64,000 bases of DNA from assembly GCA_028278645.1 (NCBI GenBank), contig JANQDZ010000094.1, forward strand, positions 1 to 64,000, read 5' to 3'. A model generated the notes under the pieces. It saw nothing but the letters and a program-made list of their open reading frames with translations, was not told where the DNA came from and searched no databases. The stretch's first letter is position 1. Each line of letters opens with the position of its first letter. Below, one piece after another: positions 1 through 8,200 of the stretch. Source of the stretch: Longimicrobiales bacterium (GTDB taxonomy: Bacteria; Gemmatimonadota; Gemmatimonadetes; Longimicrobiales; Gaopeijiaceae). Both the position numbers and the translations under genes were made by a program.

Positions 1-400
1 TGACCATGGAGAAGATGATGACAACGCTGATCCACCGGAGCACGTGGGCCTTGTCACGGAACCGGTCTTCCAGGTAGTCGGGGACGGTGATGGAGTCGAA
101 TCGGTCGGTGTAGGCTTTGAACGGACGTGCCACCACGGTCCATGCCAGGGCGATTCCCAGAACCTCGCCGAGGATGATCCAGAAGGCATGGGCCCCCACG
201 GCGTACCCCATTCCGGTGAGGCCCAGGAGCAGCCAGGCGCTTTCCCCCGTTGAGTTGGAAGAGAAGGCGATGACCCAGGAAGGAAGCTTCTTCCCGGCCA
301 CGTAGTATCCGGAAACCGTCTTGGACTCCCGACCGCCCCACAACCCGATGGCCAGCAGGATAAGCAGGTAGGCGACCAGCACGCCGATGATGACGTTCAC
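1..400 (-). CDS. Sodium:solute symporter (SSS/PutP family), N-terminal part
   Basis: Partial gene: it starts at the GTG at 398-400 and runs leftward out of the window, so only about the first 133 residues are visible. The reading frame encodes an initial hydrophobic helix (VIIGVLVAYLLILLAIGLWG), then GYYVAGKKLPSW and SSNSTGESAWLLLGLTGMGY, which is the TM1-loop-TM2 pattern of the sodium/solute symporter family (family knowledge: Na+-coupled uptake of proline, pantothenate or other small organics at the inner membrane). The start codon overlaps the stop of a tiny upstream ORF by a GTGA junction, implying translational coupling. Substrate cannot be told from this fragment. Confidence 0.85.
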   Translation of the reverse strand, partial: MNVIIGVLVAYLLILLAIGLWGGRESKTVSGYYVAGKKLPSWVIAFSSNSTGESAWLLLGLTGMGYAVGAHAFWIILGEVLGIALAWTVVARPFKAYTDRFDSITVPDYLEDRFRDKAHVLRWISVVIIFSMV

Positions 401-504
401 TGGTCACCCCGACGGGCTAGATAAAAAGCCAGGCTGATTCCCAAACCGAGCCCGACTCCCACGAGAAGCAGGAGCCAGGACTCCCAGGGCAGGCCGAAGA
501 TCAA
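397..504 (-). CDS. Symporter small accessory protein (35 aa, one TM helix)
   Basis: A 35-codon ORF starting at TTG (502-504) with an AGGAGG ribosome site 5 bases upstream, ending in a TGA that overlaps the GTG start of the SSS symporter. The product has a short N-terminal LIFGLPWESW, one hydrophobic helix (LLLLVGVGLGLGISLAFYLA) and a charged RRGDQ tail. Small one-helix proteins encoded immediately upstream of SSS symporters are annotated as symporter small accessory proteins; the shape, position and coupling fit that group. The family assignment is from context rather than strong sequence identity. The product is likely an inner-membrane subunit or stabiliser of the transporter. Confidence 0.6.
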   Translation of the reverse strand: MIFGLPWESWLLLLVGVGLGLGISLAFYLARRGDQ

Positions 505-544
505 AGTGTCCTCCTCACCAGAGTCCTGATCACCCAAGTCCTCC

Positions 545-2017
545 TCACCACCGCGAGATCACCACCCTCTTGTCGGTATAAAAATCGATGGCGTCACGAC
601 CCTGTGCTTTCAGGTCTCCGTAAAACGACGACCGGGCTCCGCCGAAGGGGAAGAAGGCCATGGGCGCAGCGACACCGATGTTCACCCCGATCATGCTGAT
701 TCCCGCCTTATACCGGAATTCCCTCGCCGCCCTTCCACTCGACGTGAAGATCCCGGTGGAGTTCCCATAGTGAACCCGGTGCATGAGGTCCACCGCTTCT
801 TCCACCGATCCGGCCTTGGTCAGGCCCGCCACGGGTCCGAAGATCTCCTCTTTCCCCAAGACCATGTCGGGGGCCACACCTTCGAACACGGTGGGTCCGA
901 TCCAGTGCCCATCAGGATATTCGGCCACCGTCGCACCCCTCCCGTCGAGGAGAAGGTCCGGGCCCTCTTGGGTGCCCTGATTGATGAAGTCCACCACGCT
1001 GTCCCGGTGAGGCCTAGACACCACCGGGCCCATATCCACTCCTTCCTCCAGCCCGTATCCCATCCTGAGGGAGGAAGCACGGTCCAGGAGGCGTTCCTTC
1101 ATGGGTTCGTATGCTTCCCTCACGCCGACGAGGACACTCCCAGCCAGACATCGTTGCCCGGTGGACCCGAAGACCGAATCGACAATGGCTTCGTTGGCAC
1201 GATCCAGGTCCGCGTCCGGGAGGACGACCAGGAAGTTCTTCGCTCCTCCCAGGGCTTGGACCCTTTTTCCCTCCTTGGCCGCCTTTCCGTAGAGGAAACG
1301 GGCCGTGGCGCTGGAGCCCACGAACGAGATCCCCTTCACCTCGGGGTGCTCCACCAGAGTCGTCACCGCCTCATGGGCACCGTGGACCACGTTCAACACA
1401 CCCGGTGGAAGACCGGCTTCCGCGGCTAGCTCCACCACTTTCTGGTGGGTCACCGGATCCTGCTCGCTGGGCTTGAGGACGACGGTGTTCCCTGTGGCCA
1501 CGGCATAGGGCCAGAACCAGAGGGGGATCATGACCGGGAAGTTGTAGGGCGTGATGACGCCAAATACCCCCAGAGGTTGGCGAATCGTCTCGCAGTCGAT
1601 CCCCGGCGCGATGTCCTCCAGGGTTTCCCCCATCATCAGCGTCGGGATTCCGCAGGCGTGCTCTACGTTTTCGATACCTCGCCGGACCTCTCCCATGGTC
1701 TCGGCGAAGACCTTCCCGTGCTCCTGGGTGAGGGTCCTGGCCAGCTCTTCGTGGTGTTGATCCAGAAGTGCCTTGAGGCGGAACAGGACTCTGGCTCGAT
1801 CCACCGCTGGCGTGGAGCGCCAAGCCGGGAACGCCCGTGCCGCTGCTTCCACCGCGGCGTTGACCTCGGAGGCTGGCGAGAGGGGGGTCATTCCCAATCC
1901 GTCACCCGTAGCCGGATTCACCACGGGGAGGAGATCGGCGGCCGAGGAATCCACCCAAGCGCCGTCGATGAAGTTTCGGATCACGGACGATTCGGACTGG
2001 GACTCTGTTGATGACAC
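545..2017 (-). CDS. mmsA: Methylmalonate-semialdehyde dehydrogenase (CoA-acylating)
   Basis: About 490 residues, the normal length for CoA-acylating methylmalonate/malonate-semialdehyde dehydrogenases, which turn (methyl)malonate semialdehyde into propionyl- or acetyl-CoA in valine, beta-alanine and pyrimidine breakdown. Visible ALDH features: an N-terminal FIDGAWVDS and VVNPATG start, VITPYNFPVMIPLWFWPYA, the NAD-site segment KGISFVGSSATARFLY, and the catalytic cysteine in GSTGQRCLAGS. Cysteine after QR is typical of MmsA. The GTG start at 2015-2017 has GGAG about 8 bases upstream; the frame stays open much further upstream but that part has no family resemblance. It is divergent from the racemase gene, with about 250 bp between them in which I see no clear promoter. 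Confidence 0.9.
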   Translation of the reverse strand: MSSTESQSESSVIRNFIDGAWVDSSAADLLPVVNPATGDGLGMTPLSPASEVNAAVEAAARAFPAWRSTPAVDRARVLFRLKALLDQHHEELARTLTQEHGKVFAETMGEVRRGIENVEHACGIPTLMMGETLEDIAPGIDCETIRQPLGVFGVITPYNFPVMIPLWFWPYAVATGNTVVLKPSEQDPVTHQKVVELAAEAGLPPGVLNVVHGAHEAVTTLVEHPEVKGISFVGSSATARFLYGKAAKEGKRVQALGGAKNFLVVLPDADLDRANEAIVDSVFGSTGQRCLAGSVLVGVREAYEPMKERLLDRASSLRMGYGLEEGVDMGPVVSRPHRDSVVDFINQGTQEGPDLLLDGRGATVAEYPDGHWIGPTVFEGVAPDMVLGKEEIFGPVAGLTKAGSVEEAVDLMHRVHYGNSTGIFTSSGRAAREFRYKAGISMIGVNIGVAAPMAFFPFGGARSSFYGDLKAQGRDAIDFYTDKRVVISRW

Positions 2018-2269
2018 GATGGTCTCCGGGTTACGTGAAATCCCGCTCGTGGGCGGGGCTTGAAGTGGAGGGGCGTGCCGAAGGACGCTCGGAGAAGGTA
2101 GAAAGTGGGCCCTAGCGGCGCCAACGAGGGCGGATCCAGGCCAGGTCGAGCAAGCTGGTTCGGTGGCGGCCCCCTGCCTACCTTCCGGCATGACCGCACC
2201 CCGATCCGACATCGACCTCCGAAAACCCCGAGGACCGGTTCGTCCGCGCCGAGGAGGACTGAGGAATCC

Positions 2270-2944
2270 ATGCGTATCCTGATCATCAATCCCAACAGTG
2301 ATCCGGAGATGACTGCAGCGATCCAGCGGTCGGCCGAGGCGTTCGCAGGTGACCGGTTCGAGGTTGTCACCTCGTCCACTCCTGGAGCGCCGCGATTCCT
2401 GGAAACCTATGAAGACGAAGTGAGGTCGGGGCCGGACATGCTCCAGATCTTGCGGGAGAACGAGGCGGAGTATGACGCCTTCGTCATCGCCTGCCACAGC
2501 GACACCAACCTGAACGCTGCCCGGGAAGTCACCGCCAAATCGGTCATCGGGATCGGTGAGGCGTCCATGAAGCTCGCTTCCTTCCTCGGCCACAACTTTG
2601 CCGTCGTCACCACCCATCAGCACTCCATCCCGGGGAAGCTTCTCCAGACCCGGGCTTACCACCTCCAGGACCTGATGGTCACCATACGCGCCCCAGAGGA
2701 GGGTGAAGAGGGATGGTCCGACGCCGACCTCTTCATGGAGCTGTCCCGGCGTGCGGTGAAAGAGGATGCCGCCGAAGTGATCGTCCTGGGGTGTGCCGGC
2801 ATGGCGGGAATGGACCGGAAGATCCAGGAAGCCCTGGGTGTCCCTGTGCTGGACGGAGTGGTATGCGCCCTGATCCTGGCGTCGGGGTTCGCCCAGTACG
2901 GGGTCGGGACCAGCAAGGTCCTGGGATACAATCCGGAATACTAG
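2270..2944 (+). CDS. Hydantoin / Asp-Glu family racemase
   Basis: 224 residues. The N-terminus MRILIINPNSDPEMT and the two catalytic-cysteine segments, ACHSD near residue 75 and VLGCAGMAG near residue 180, are those of the Asp/Glu/hydantoin racemase superfamily, which uses two cysteines for cofactor-free epimerisation. The ATG at 2270 follows GAGGAGGACTGAGGAATCC, a good ribosome site; upstream in-frame codons are poor in family resemblance. The APC permease begins 27 bases downstream on the same strand, suggesting uptake plus racemisation of an amino acid derivative or hydantoin. No hydantoinase or carbamoylase is in the window, so the substrate is not known; allantoin or hydantoin are guesses. 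Confidence 0.85.
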   Translation: MRILIINPNSDPEMTAAIQRSAEAFAGDRFEVVTSSTPGAPRFLETYEDEVRSGPDMLQILRENEAEYDAFVIACHSDTNLNAAREVTAKSVIGIGEASMKLASFLGHNFAVVTTHQHSIPGKLLQTRAYHLQDLMVTIRAPEEGEEGWSDADLFMELSRRAVKEDAAEVIVLGCAGMAGMDRKIQEALGVPVLDGVVCALILASGFAQYGVGTSKVLGYNPEY

Positions 2945-2971
2945 CGGCACCCTTCTAAACGAAAGACAACC

Positions 2972-4300
2972 ATGCCCGAGCTCAGGAGAGAGCTGACACT
3001 CTACGGACTCACCATGGTGGCCATCGGCTCGTGCATCGGCTCCGGCATCTTTCTCACACCGGCCCAGATCGCCGCTCAACTCCCCTCTCCCTGGATGATC
3101 CTTCTCATCTGGACTTTGGGAGGTTTCATCGCCGTCACCGGAGCTCTCACCTTCGCCGAGCTCGGTGCCATGTTCCCGCGAGCAGGCGGGGTTTACGTCT
3201 ATCTGAAGGAGGGGTACGGGGAGCTGGCCGGGTTCCTCTATGGATGGGCCTACCTTCTGGTCATCACATCGGGATCCATCGCGGCCCTCACCATCGCTTT
3301 CGCGACCTACCTGGCGTTCATCTTCCCCATGGGACAGGGCGCCATCACCATCGTCGCGCTGGTCACGATCGGCGCAGTGACGATCATCAACATCGTGCGG
3401 GTGAAAGCCGGTGAGATTTTCTCCAACATCTTCACCGGGCTGAAGCTTCTCGGGATCGCCTGCCTCGTGGTTGTGGGTCTGGTATGGGGAAACCCCGGAG
3501 CCATGACGGCCGGGGCTGGGGGTGCGGCGCCTGCCGACGGTCTCCTGGCGGCCTTCGGCCTGGCCCTTATCGGTGTGCTCTGGTCGTACAGCGGATGGCA
3601 ACACGCAACGTTCCTGGCGGGTGAGGCTGTCGATCCCCGGCGCACGATTCCGAAGGCCATCATCGTTGGTGCCGCCGTCGTGGCGGCTGTGTACGTGCTG
3701 ACCAACCTGGCCTACATGTTTCTCCTACCCGTTCCCACCATCGCCGCCTCCCCCAGCGTAGCGGCCGACGCGGTCAGCACCGTCATACCCTTTGGCGGTA
3801 CCCTCATTGCCATCGTGATCGCCATCAGTGTTTTGGGGACGGCCGGGATCTATACGCTGTCGGCTCCCCGGGTCTATTACGCCATGGCCGACGACGGGAT
3901 CTTCTTCCGGAAGCTGGCCGAGGTCCATCCGACATTCAGGACCCCGGTGAACGCCATCCTAACCCAGTCCGGCTGGGCGGCACTTCTTCTTCTGTTCTGG
4001 GGAACGTTCGAAGACGTGATCACTTACGTGGTGTTCATGGACTGGGCGTTCTTCGCCCTTGTGGCGGGATCGGTGTTCGTCTTTCGGAGGCGTGATCGGG
4101 GCGGGGAAAGCCCGGCCGGGAAGTCGGCCTACCGGGTGCCGGGATACCCGTTCACGCCCCTGATCTTCATGGTCGTATGTGGGCTGTTCGTCCTGAACAC
4201 CCTGATCGAAAGGCCGCTTCACGCCTGGGTAGGCCTGGTCTTCATGGCCATGGGCGTGGGGGTGTACTTCTTATTCCGGAGAGGTCGGGCGGCGTCCTAG
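2972..4300 (+). CDS. APC superfamily amino acid permease
   Basis: 442 residues with roughly 12 hydrophobic helices. It opens with ELTLYGLTMVAIGSCIGSGIF, the APC signature in which an unwound TM1 (GSGIF) binds the substrate amino/carboxyl group, followed by GALTFAELGAMFPRAGGVYVYL, the conserved second-helix pattern of amino acid/polyamine antiporters such as LAT and YfnA types. It sits 27 bases after the racemase and is probably cotranscribed with it, giving an import-and-epimerise pair. It is convergent with the Ca2+/Na+ antiporter gene. The substrate is not determinable from sequence alone. Confidence 0.9.
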   Translation: MPELRRELTLYGLTMVAIGSCIGSGIFLTPAQIAAQLPSPWMILLIWTLGGFIAVTGALTFAELGAMFPRAGGVYVYLKEGYGELAGFLYGWAYLLVITSGSIAALTIAFATYLAFIFPMGQGAITIVALVTIGAVTIINIVRVKAGEIFSNIFTGLKLLGIACLVVVGLVWGNPGAMTAGAGGAAPADGLLAAFGLALIGVLWSYSGWQHATFLAGEAVDPRRTIPKAIIVGAAVVAAVYVLTNLAYMFLLPVPTIAASPSVAADAVSTVIPFGGTLIAIVIAISVLGTAGIYTLSAPRVYYAMADDGIFFRKLAEVHPTFRTPVNAILTQSGWAALLLLFWGTFEDVITYVVFMDWAFFALVAGSVFVFRRRDRGGESPAGKSAYRVPGYPFTPLIFMVVCGLFVLNTLIERPLHAWVGLVFMAMGVGVYFLFRRGRAAS

Positions 4301-4423
4301 ACCTTGCCCGGTCCCTCCTTACCTGGGCCCCCTTCCTAACCCTGAGCCAGAATCCCCTTCAGGGTGCCGGCGTACGCCGTCCCTTCGTCGTTGTCGCTGA
4401 CGAGCTCGATCTGCCCCGGACCT

Positions 4424-4460
4424 GAAACCCCCAATCCCACGGGGGAAAATGTTTCGGGGG
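4424..4460. terminator. Possible hairpin between convergent genes
   Basis: Between the 3' ends of the permease and the antiporter, CCCCC at 4428-4432 can pair with GGGGG at 4441-4445 over an 8-base loop, and GAAAC at 4424-4428 with GTTTC at 4451-4455 offers a competing stem. There is no long T-run, so a terminator role is a guess from position. Confidence 0.25.
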
Positions 4461-4465
4461 ACTGC

Positions 4466-5440
4466 TTATACGAGGATGAACATCACCGTGATGTAGGCCG
4501 CATATAACGTGCAGAAGACGATACCTGCCTTTCGTCCCACCGGCTTCTTCAGGAAGGCGAAAGCTGCAATGGCCAGGGAGGCCGCCAGCATGACAGGGAG
4601 GTCGAAGTACGGGAAGCTCCGGGGAATCCCGATGGGATTATCGCCGCTAGCCAAGGCCGCCACGCCCATGATAGCGAAGAGGTTGAAGATGTTGCTCCCG
4701 ATGATGGTCCCCACGGCTACCTCGGTATCTCTCCGATAGGCCGCCATGCCCGTGGTGGCCAGCTCAGGGAGGGAGGTGGCAAAGGCCACGATGCTCAACC
4801 CGATGATGGCTTCCGACACTCCCAGCGCCAGGGCCACGTCCACGGTTCCTTCCACGACGAGGTGAGCGCCCAGTGGTAGGCCGATGACTCCGGTGATCAT
4901 GAACAGAGTGATATATCTACGCTGCGTTGGGACCCCCAGGATGGCGACGGGGGGTGGTCTTCCGTCGGCGTCCTTATGGGCCTGGGCCACCTCCCTCAGG
5001 GTAGGGATCAGGTAGATAATCAAGCCGATCAGCAGAGCCACGCCGGCGGGCCGAGCGACGGCGTCCTGAATGCAGAGGAAGGAGAAGAAGAGCCCGGCCA
5101 GGATCATGACGGTGCTGTCCCGGCGGACCGGGGGCCCAGGGTACGCCAAAGGGAAGATGATGGCGGTAACCCCGGCAACAAGGAAGACGTTGGCGATGTT
5201 ACTCCCTACCACGTTCCCCACCACGATCCCGGGGTGCCTTTCGAACACTGCAAGGACGCTTACCACCAGCTCCGGTAGGGAAGTGCCCAGGGCCACCACG
5301 GTCAGGGCGACGACGATGGGCGGGACGTTGGTTCGGTGGGCCAGACCCACGGCGCCCCGGACAAGAAGCTCTCCCCCGAAGAGCAGGTAGACGAATCCAC
5401 CGACGAGCTTTAGAAGGCTAATGGGGATCAGGGGTTCCAT
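4466..5440 (-). CDS. yrbG: Calcium/sodium antiporter, CaCA family
   Basis: 324 residues, matching the YrbG/NCX-like bacterial length. The two inverted alpha repeats are plain: GTSLPELVVS with GNVVGSNIANV in the first half and ATSLPELATT with GTIIGSNIFNL in the second, each carrying the ion-coordinating acidic residue and the GSN motif. Ten hydrophobic helices fit an inner-membrane cation exchanger. Its start overlaps the 3' end of the upstream HAMP-PAS gene by 13 bases, so the two are probably cotranscribed. The symbol follows the E. coli family member; ion specificity is by homology. Confidence 0.88.
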   Translation of the reverse strand: MEPLIPISLLKLVGGFVYLLFGGELLVRGAVGLAHRTNVPPIVVALTVVALGTSLPELVVSVLAVFERHPGIVVGNVVGSNIANVFLVAGVTAIIFPLAYPGPPVRRDSTVMILAGLFFSFLCIQDAVARPAGVALLIGLIIYLIPTLREVAQAHKDADGRPPPVAILGVPTQRRYITLFMITGVIGLPLGAHLVVEGTVDVALALGVSEAIIGLSIVAFATSLPELATTGMAAYRRDTEVAVGTIIGSNIFNLFAIMGVAALASGDNPIGIPRSFPYFDLPVMLAASLAIAAFAFLKKPVGRKAGIVFCTLYAAYITVMFILV

Positions 5441-6966
5441 CTCAGGTTCGCCTCGGCTTTTTCAAGCCGATCCTTGAGATATTCGATCCGATCCTGGGTG
5501 TCTTTTCGTTCCTGGAAGAGGTCCGTCACGTCACGGGCGATGGCGTAGATAAGGCCAGTTTCCAACTCCGGGTGGGCGGTCCAGGACAGCCGCCTCACAC
5601 TCCCGTCCTGGCACATGTACCGATTCTCGAACGAGATCGATGGGAGCCCCTGCCCGAGGCGAGCGATCTCGTCTTCTGTCTTCTCGAGATCGTCGGGGTG
5701 GACAAACTCAAGGAAACTCCGGCTGAGGAGCTCTTCCTCGGACCACCCCAGCACTCGCTCGAAGGCGGGATTGACCCGCTTGAAGAACCCGTCATGGCCG
5801 GCGATGCAGAGCATGTCCCGGGAGAGCTCGAAGTAGTTCTGGAACTCTTTGAGGAGTGTGACCTGCTGCTCCATCTCATCGGCCATCTGGTTGAAGTTCC
5901 TTGCCAGGAGGCCGACCTCGTCTTGTGACGTCGCGGGTGCCCGGACGCTCAGATCGCCCTCCTTGATCCTCTCGGCGGCTTTGGCCAGCTCGTGGATGGG
6001 CTTGGCAAACCTCAGGCCCAGTATGGTCCCGATGAGGATCGCGAACGCCCCCAAGGCAAGAATGATGTCCACAAGCTGCAAGCCGAACCTATTCCCATAA
6101 CTCACAGCTTCGGTCTCTTTGATCTGGACCACCACTCCCCAGTCCAGGTCTTCGAGATGACGGTGGGCAGCCCAGACCGTCTCCCCGTCGGCTCCAAGCA
6201 GGTTTCCCTCCGGTCTCCCTTCGATTTCTCCCATGGCGTAGCTGAGAGGGTCGGAGGGCCCGCCCAAGCCAACCTCTTCCCAGACCATGCCGCCAGCAGG
6301 AAAGGACGGTGAGAGGACACGAACCGCGCCGTCGTTGTCCCGGATGGCGATGCGGGTTTGCCCCGATAAACCCAGGCCGTCCCGGTTTTCGGCGAGACGG
6401 ACCAAAGGGCCTGTGTTGAGTCTGACCTGGAGGGCGCCAACAAGCCGTCCGCTGGCGGTCCCATCGTCGGTGAGGGCGGCCTCGTAGGCGACCCTGAGCT
6501 CCTCGTGGGCTGGGGATAGGACACCCAGGTAGACAACGCCGTCTGCGGGGGAGGGGAGCTCAGTCAGCTGTGGGACCATGTCGGATTGGGTCGCCCACCT
6601 GGCCGAGGCCACGAAGTTTCCCAAGGCATCATAGACCGCCATCGACTCTACAGCTCTGACGGATCTTTGAGCGTCGGTGAGGATCCGGCTGATCTGGTTC
6701 TTGGCCTCTGGACTTCCTTCCAGGTTGTTCTCGGCGAGGATCTCCCGGAGCCGAGTTCGGCTGGCGATGAGGCGGACCCGGTCCTCCCAGCCCGAAGCAA
6801 TTTCCTCCATGGCCGTTTCGGTAGAAGCCGCCAGCCCACCCAGCTGGTCGACCCACCCTGTTCGGAGGTCCTGTCTCGTGTCCCAGTACAAGGCCCCGCC
6901 CAGGGCGACCATGCTGACCAGGGACACGATCACGAGCGAAAAAACAAACTTGGTGCGGATGTCCAT
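5428..6966 (-). CDS. Membrane sensor: periplasmic sensing region, HAMP, PAS
   Basis: 512 residues. A first TM helix (FSLVIVSLVSMVALGGALYW, about residues 9-28) is followed by an extracytoplasmic segment of about 265 residues of dCACHE-like layout, a second TM (IILALGAFAILIGTILGLRF), a HAMP linker (KPIHELAKAAERIKEGDLSV), and a PAS domain (residues about 385-495; FKRVNPAFERVLGWSEEELL). The protein then stops after a short coiled coil. No histidine kinase, GGDEF, EAL or methyl-accepting signalling domain follows, so it is a sensor without a recognisable output. It overlaps the antiporter gene, hinting that it signals to or about that transporter. Signal and mechanism are unknown. Confidence 0.8.
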   Translation of the reverse strand: MDIRTKFVFSLVIVSLVSMVALGGALYWDTRQDLRTGWVDQLGGLAASTETAMEEIASGWEDRVRLIASRTRLREILAENNLEGSPEAKNQISRILTDAQRSVRAVESMAVYDALGNFVASARWATQSDMVPQLTELPSPADGVVYLGVLSPAHEELRVAYEAALTDDGTASGRLVGALQVRLNTGPLVRLAENRDGLGLSGQTRIAIRDNDGAVRVLSPSFPAGGMVWEEVGLGGPSDPLSYAMGEIEGRPEGNLLGADGETVWAAHRHLEDLDWGVVVQIKETEAVSYGNRFGLQLVDIILALGAFAILIGTILGLRFAKPIHELAKAAERIKEGDLSVRAPATSQDEVGLLARNFNQMADEMEQQVTLLKEFQNYFELSRDMLCIAGHDGFFKRVNPAFERVLGWSEEELLSRSFLEFVHPDDLEKTEDEIARLGQGLPSISFENRYMCQDGSVRRLSWTAHPELETGLIYAIARDVTDLFQERKDTQDRIEYLKDRLEKAEANLRWNP

Positions 6967-7073
6967 AGCGATTAAGGATAGAAAGATCCCGGTCCGGGAC
7001 CAACCATTTCCTTCCCACCGTAAAAACCTGCGCTAGATTGGATGACCTCAAATATCTGAAAGTGTCGGAAGAA

Positions 7074-8165
7074 ATGATGCGTTCCTTGACTCTTCGTTTT
7101 TTGTCCTGTGCTCTCGCTGTGGCGGTGTGCCCCACTCTTCCAAATTCGGCCATGGCCCAGCCCACCGCCGAGTCGCAGGAAGCGCCAGATTACGAAGGGC
7201 ACTTCCGGGTCTTCACCGGAGCTGGAGAACCGGCTTCCCTGGGGGACATCGTGGACGCCATGGCCGGAGTAGATGCTGTTCTGGTCGGTGAGGTCCACAC
7301 GGACCCTGTGGGCCATTGGATCGAGGCCGAGCTGTTCCGGCGGGCCGTGGAGCTGGTGGGAGCCGGACAGGAGAGTGGCGCCCGTCGATCTCTGGCCCTG
7401 TCCTTGGAGATGTTCGAGAGGGACGTCCAGTACATTCTGGACGAATACCTGCAGGATCTCATTACGGAGTCCCAGTTCCTCTCGAGCGCCAGGCCCTGGG
7501 ATCACTATAAGGCCGACTATCGGCCCATGGTGGAGGTGGCCAAGGAGGCCGGCGTCCCGGTTCTGGCCGCCAATGCCCCCAGGCGGTATGTGAACCGGGT
7601 GAGTCGGATGGGGCCGGCCGCGCTGGCGGACCTACCGGCTTCGGCCCTGAGCAGCCTTCCGCCACTCCCCTTTCCTCCGCCCACCGATGCCTATCGGAAG
7701 GAGTGGACCGACCTCATGACCAACATGGTCATGACTGCTCGCTGCCCGGTTCCGGAGCCTCAGGAGGACGAGCCGGAAGGCGCCCACCCCGACCCCCACG
7801 AGGCCCCAGCCGACCCGCCGGCGGAGATGCCGACCCACGGGGGATCCTTCATGGAGAATGGGCTCCAGGCCCAGACCCTTTGGGACGCTTCCATGGCCCA
7901 CGCCATCACCACGTTTCTGGATCAGAACCGTGGCGGGCTGGTGCTCCACATGGTGGGTGGGTTCCACGTGAAGAACTTCACGGGGACTCCGGAGAAGGTG
8001 CAGTTCTACAGGCCGGGAACCCGTACGCTGGTGGTCCACATGGAGCCGGTAGAGGATATCGAAGCCTTCAGTGCCGGCGATCATGCCGGCCGGGGTGACT
8101 ACGTCATCCTGACCGATGAGGCCCTGGATCTGTACGTACCTCGGAACTGTGTCGACGTAGGGTAG
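7074..8165 (+). CDS. ChaN-family (DUF399) haem-binding-like secreted protein
   Basis: 363 residues. The ATG at 7074 (or the next codon at 7077) gives a clean signal peptide, with AxA-type cleavage after NSAMA; GGAAGAA lies just upstream. Family features: VLVGEVHTDPVGHW near residue 70, LALSLEMFERDVQ, and the C-terminal HMVGGFHVKNFTGTP, matching the ChaN/cofactor-haem-binding family (ChaN binds haem as a dimer and is linked to iron uptake). A Pro/Asp/Glu-rich insertion near residues 225-250 (PVPEPQEDEPEGAHPDPHEA) is extra to the family core. It is divergent from the sensor gene and convergent with the fucosidase. Function in iron use is by family only. Confidence 0.78.
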   Translation: MMRSLTLRFLSCALAVAVCPTLPNSAMAQPTAESQEAPDYEGHFRVFTGAGEPASLGDIVDAMAGVDAVLVGEVHTDPVGHWIEAELFRRAVELVGAGQESGARRSLALSLEMFERDVQYILDEYLQDLITESQFLSSARPWDHYKADYRPMVEVAKEAGVPVLAANAPRRYVNRVSRMGPAALADLPASALSSLPPLPFPPPTDAYRKEWTDLMTNMVMTARCPVPEPQEDEPEGAHPDPHEAPADPPAEMPTHGGSFMENGLQAQTLWDASMAHAITTFLDQNRGGLVLHMVGGFHVKNFTGTPEKVQFYRPGTRTLVVHMEPVEDIEAFSAGDHAGRGDYVILTDEALDLYVPRNCVDVG

Positions 8166-8200
8166 GGGTCCTTGGCCTTCAGGCCTGCCTGGAAGCGGCC

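Noticed and set aside
2018..3604. Leftward open frame extending upstream of mmsA to give a 1019-residue ORF
   Set aside because: It is antisense to the racemase and permease genes, has low-complexity Asp/Gly/Arg composition and no family resemblance; the dehydrogenase start with a ribosome site is at 2017.
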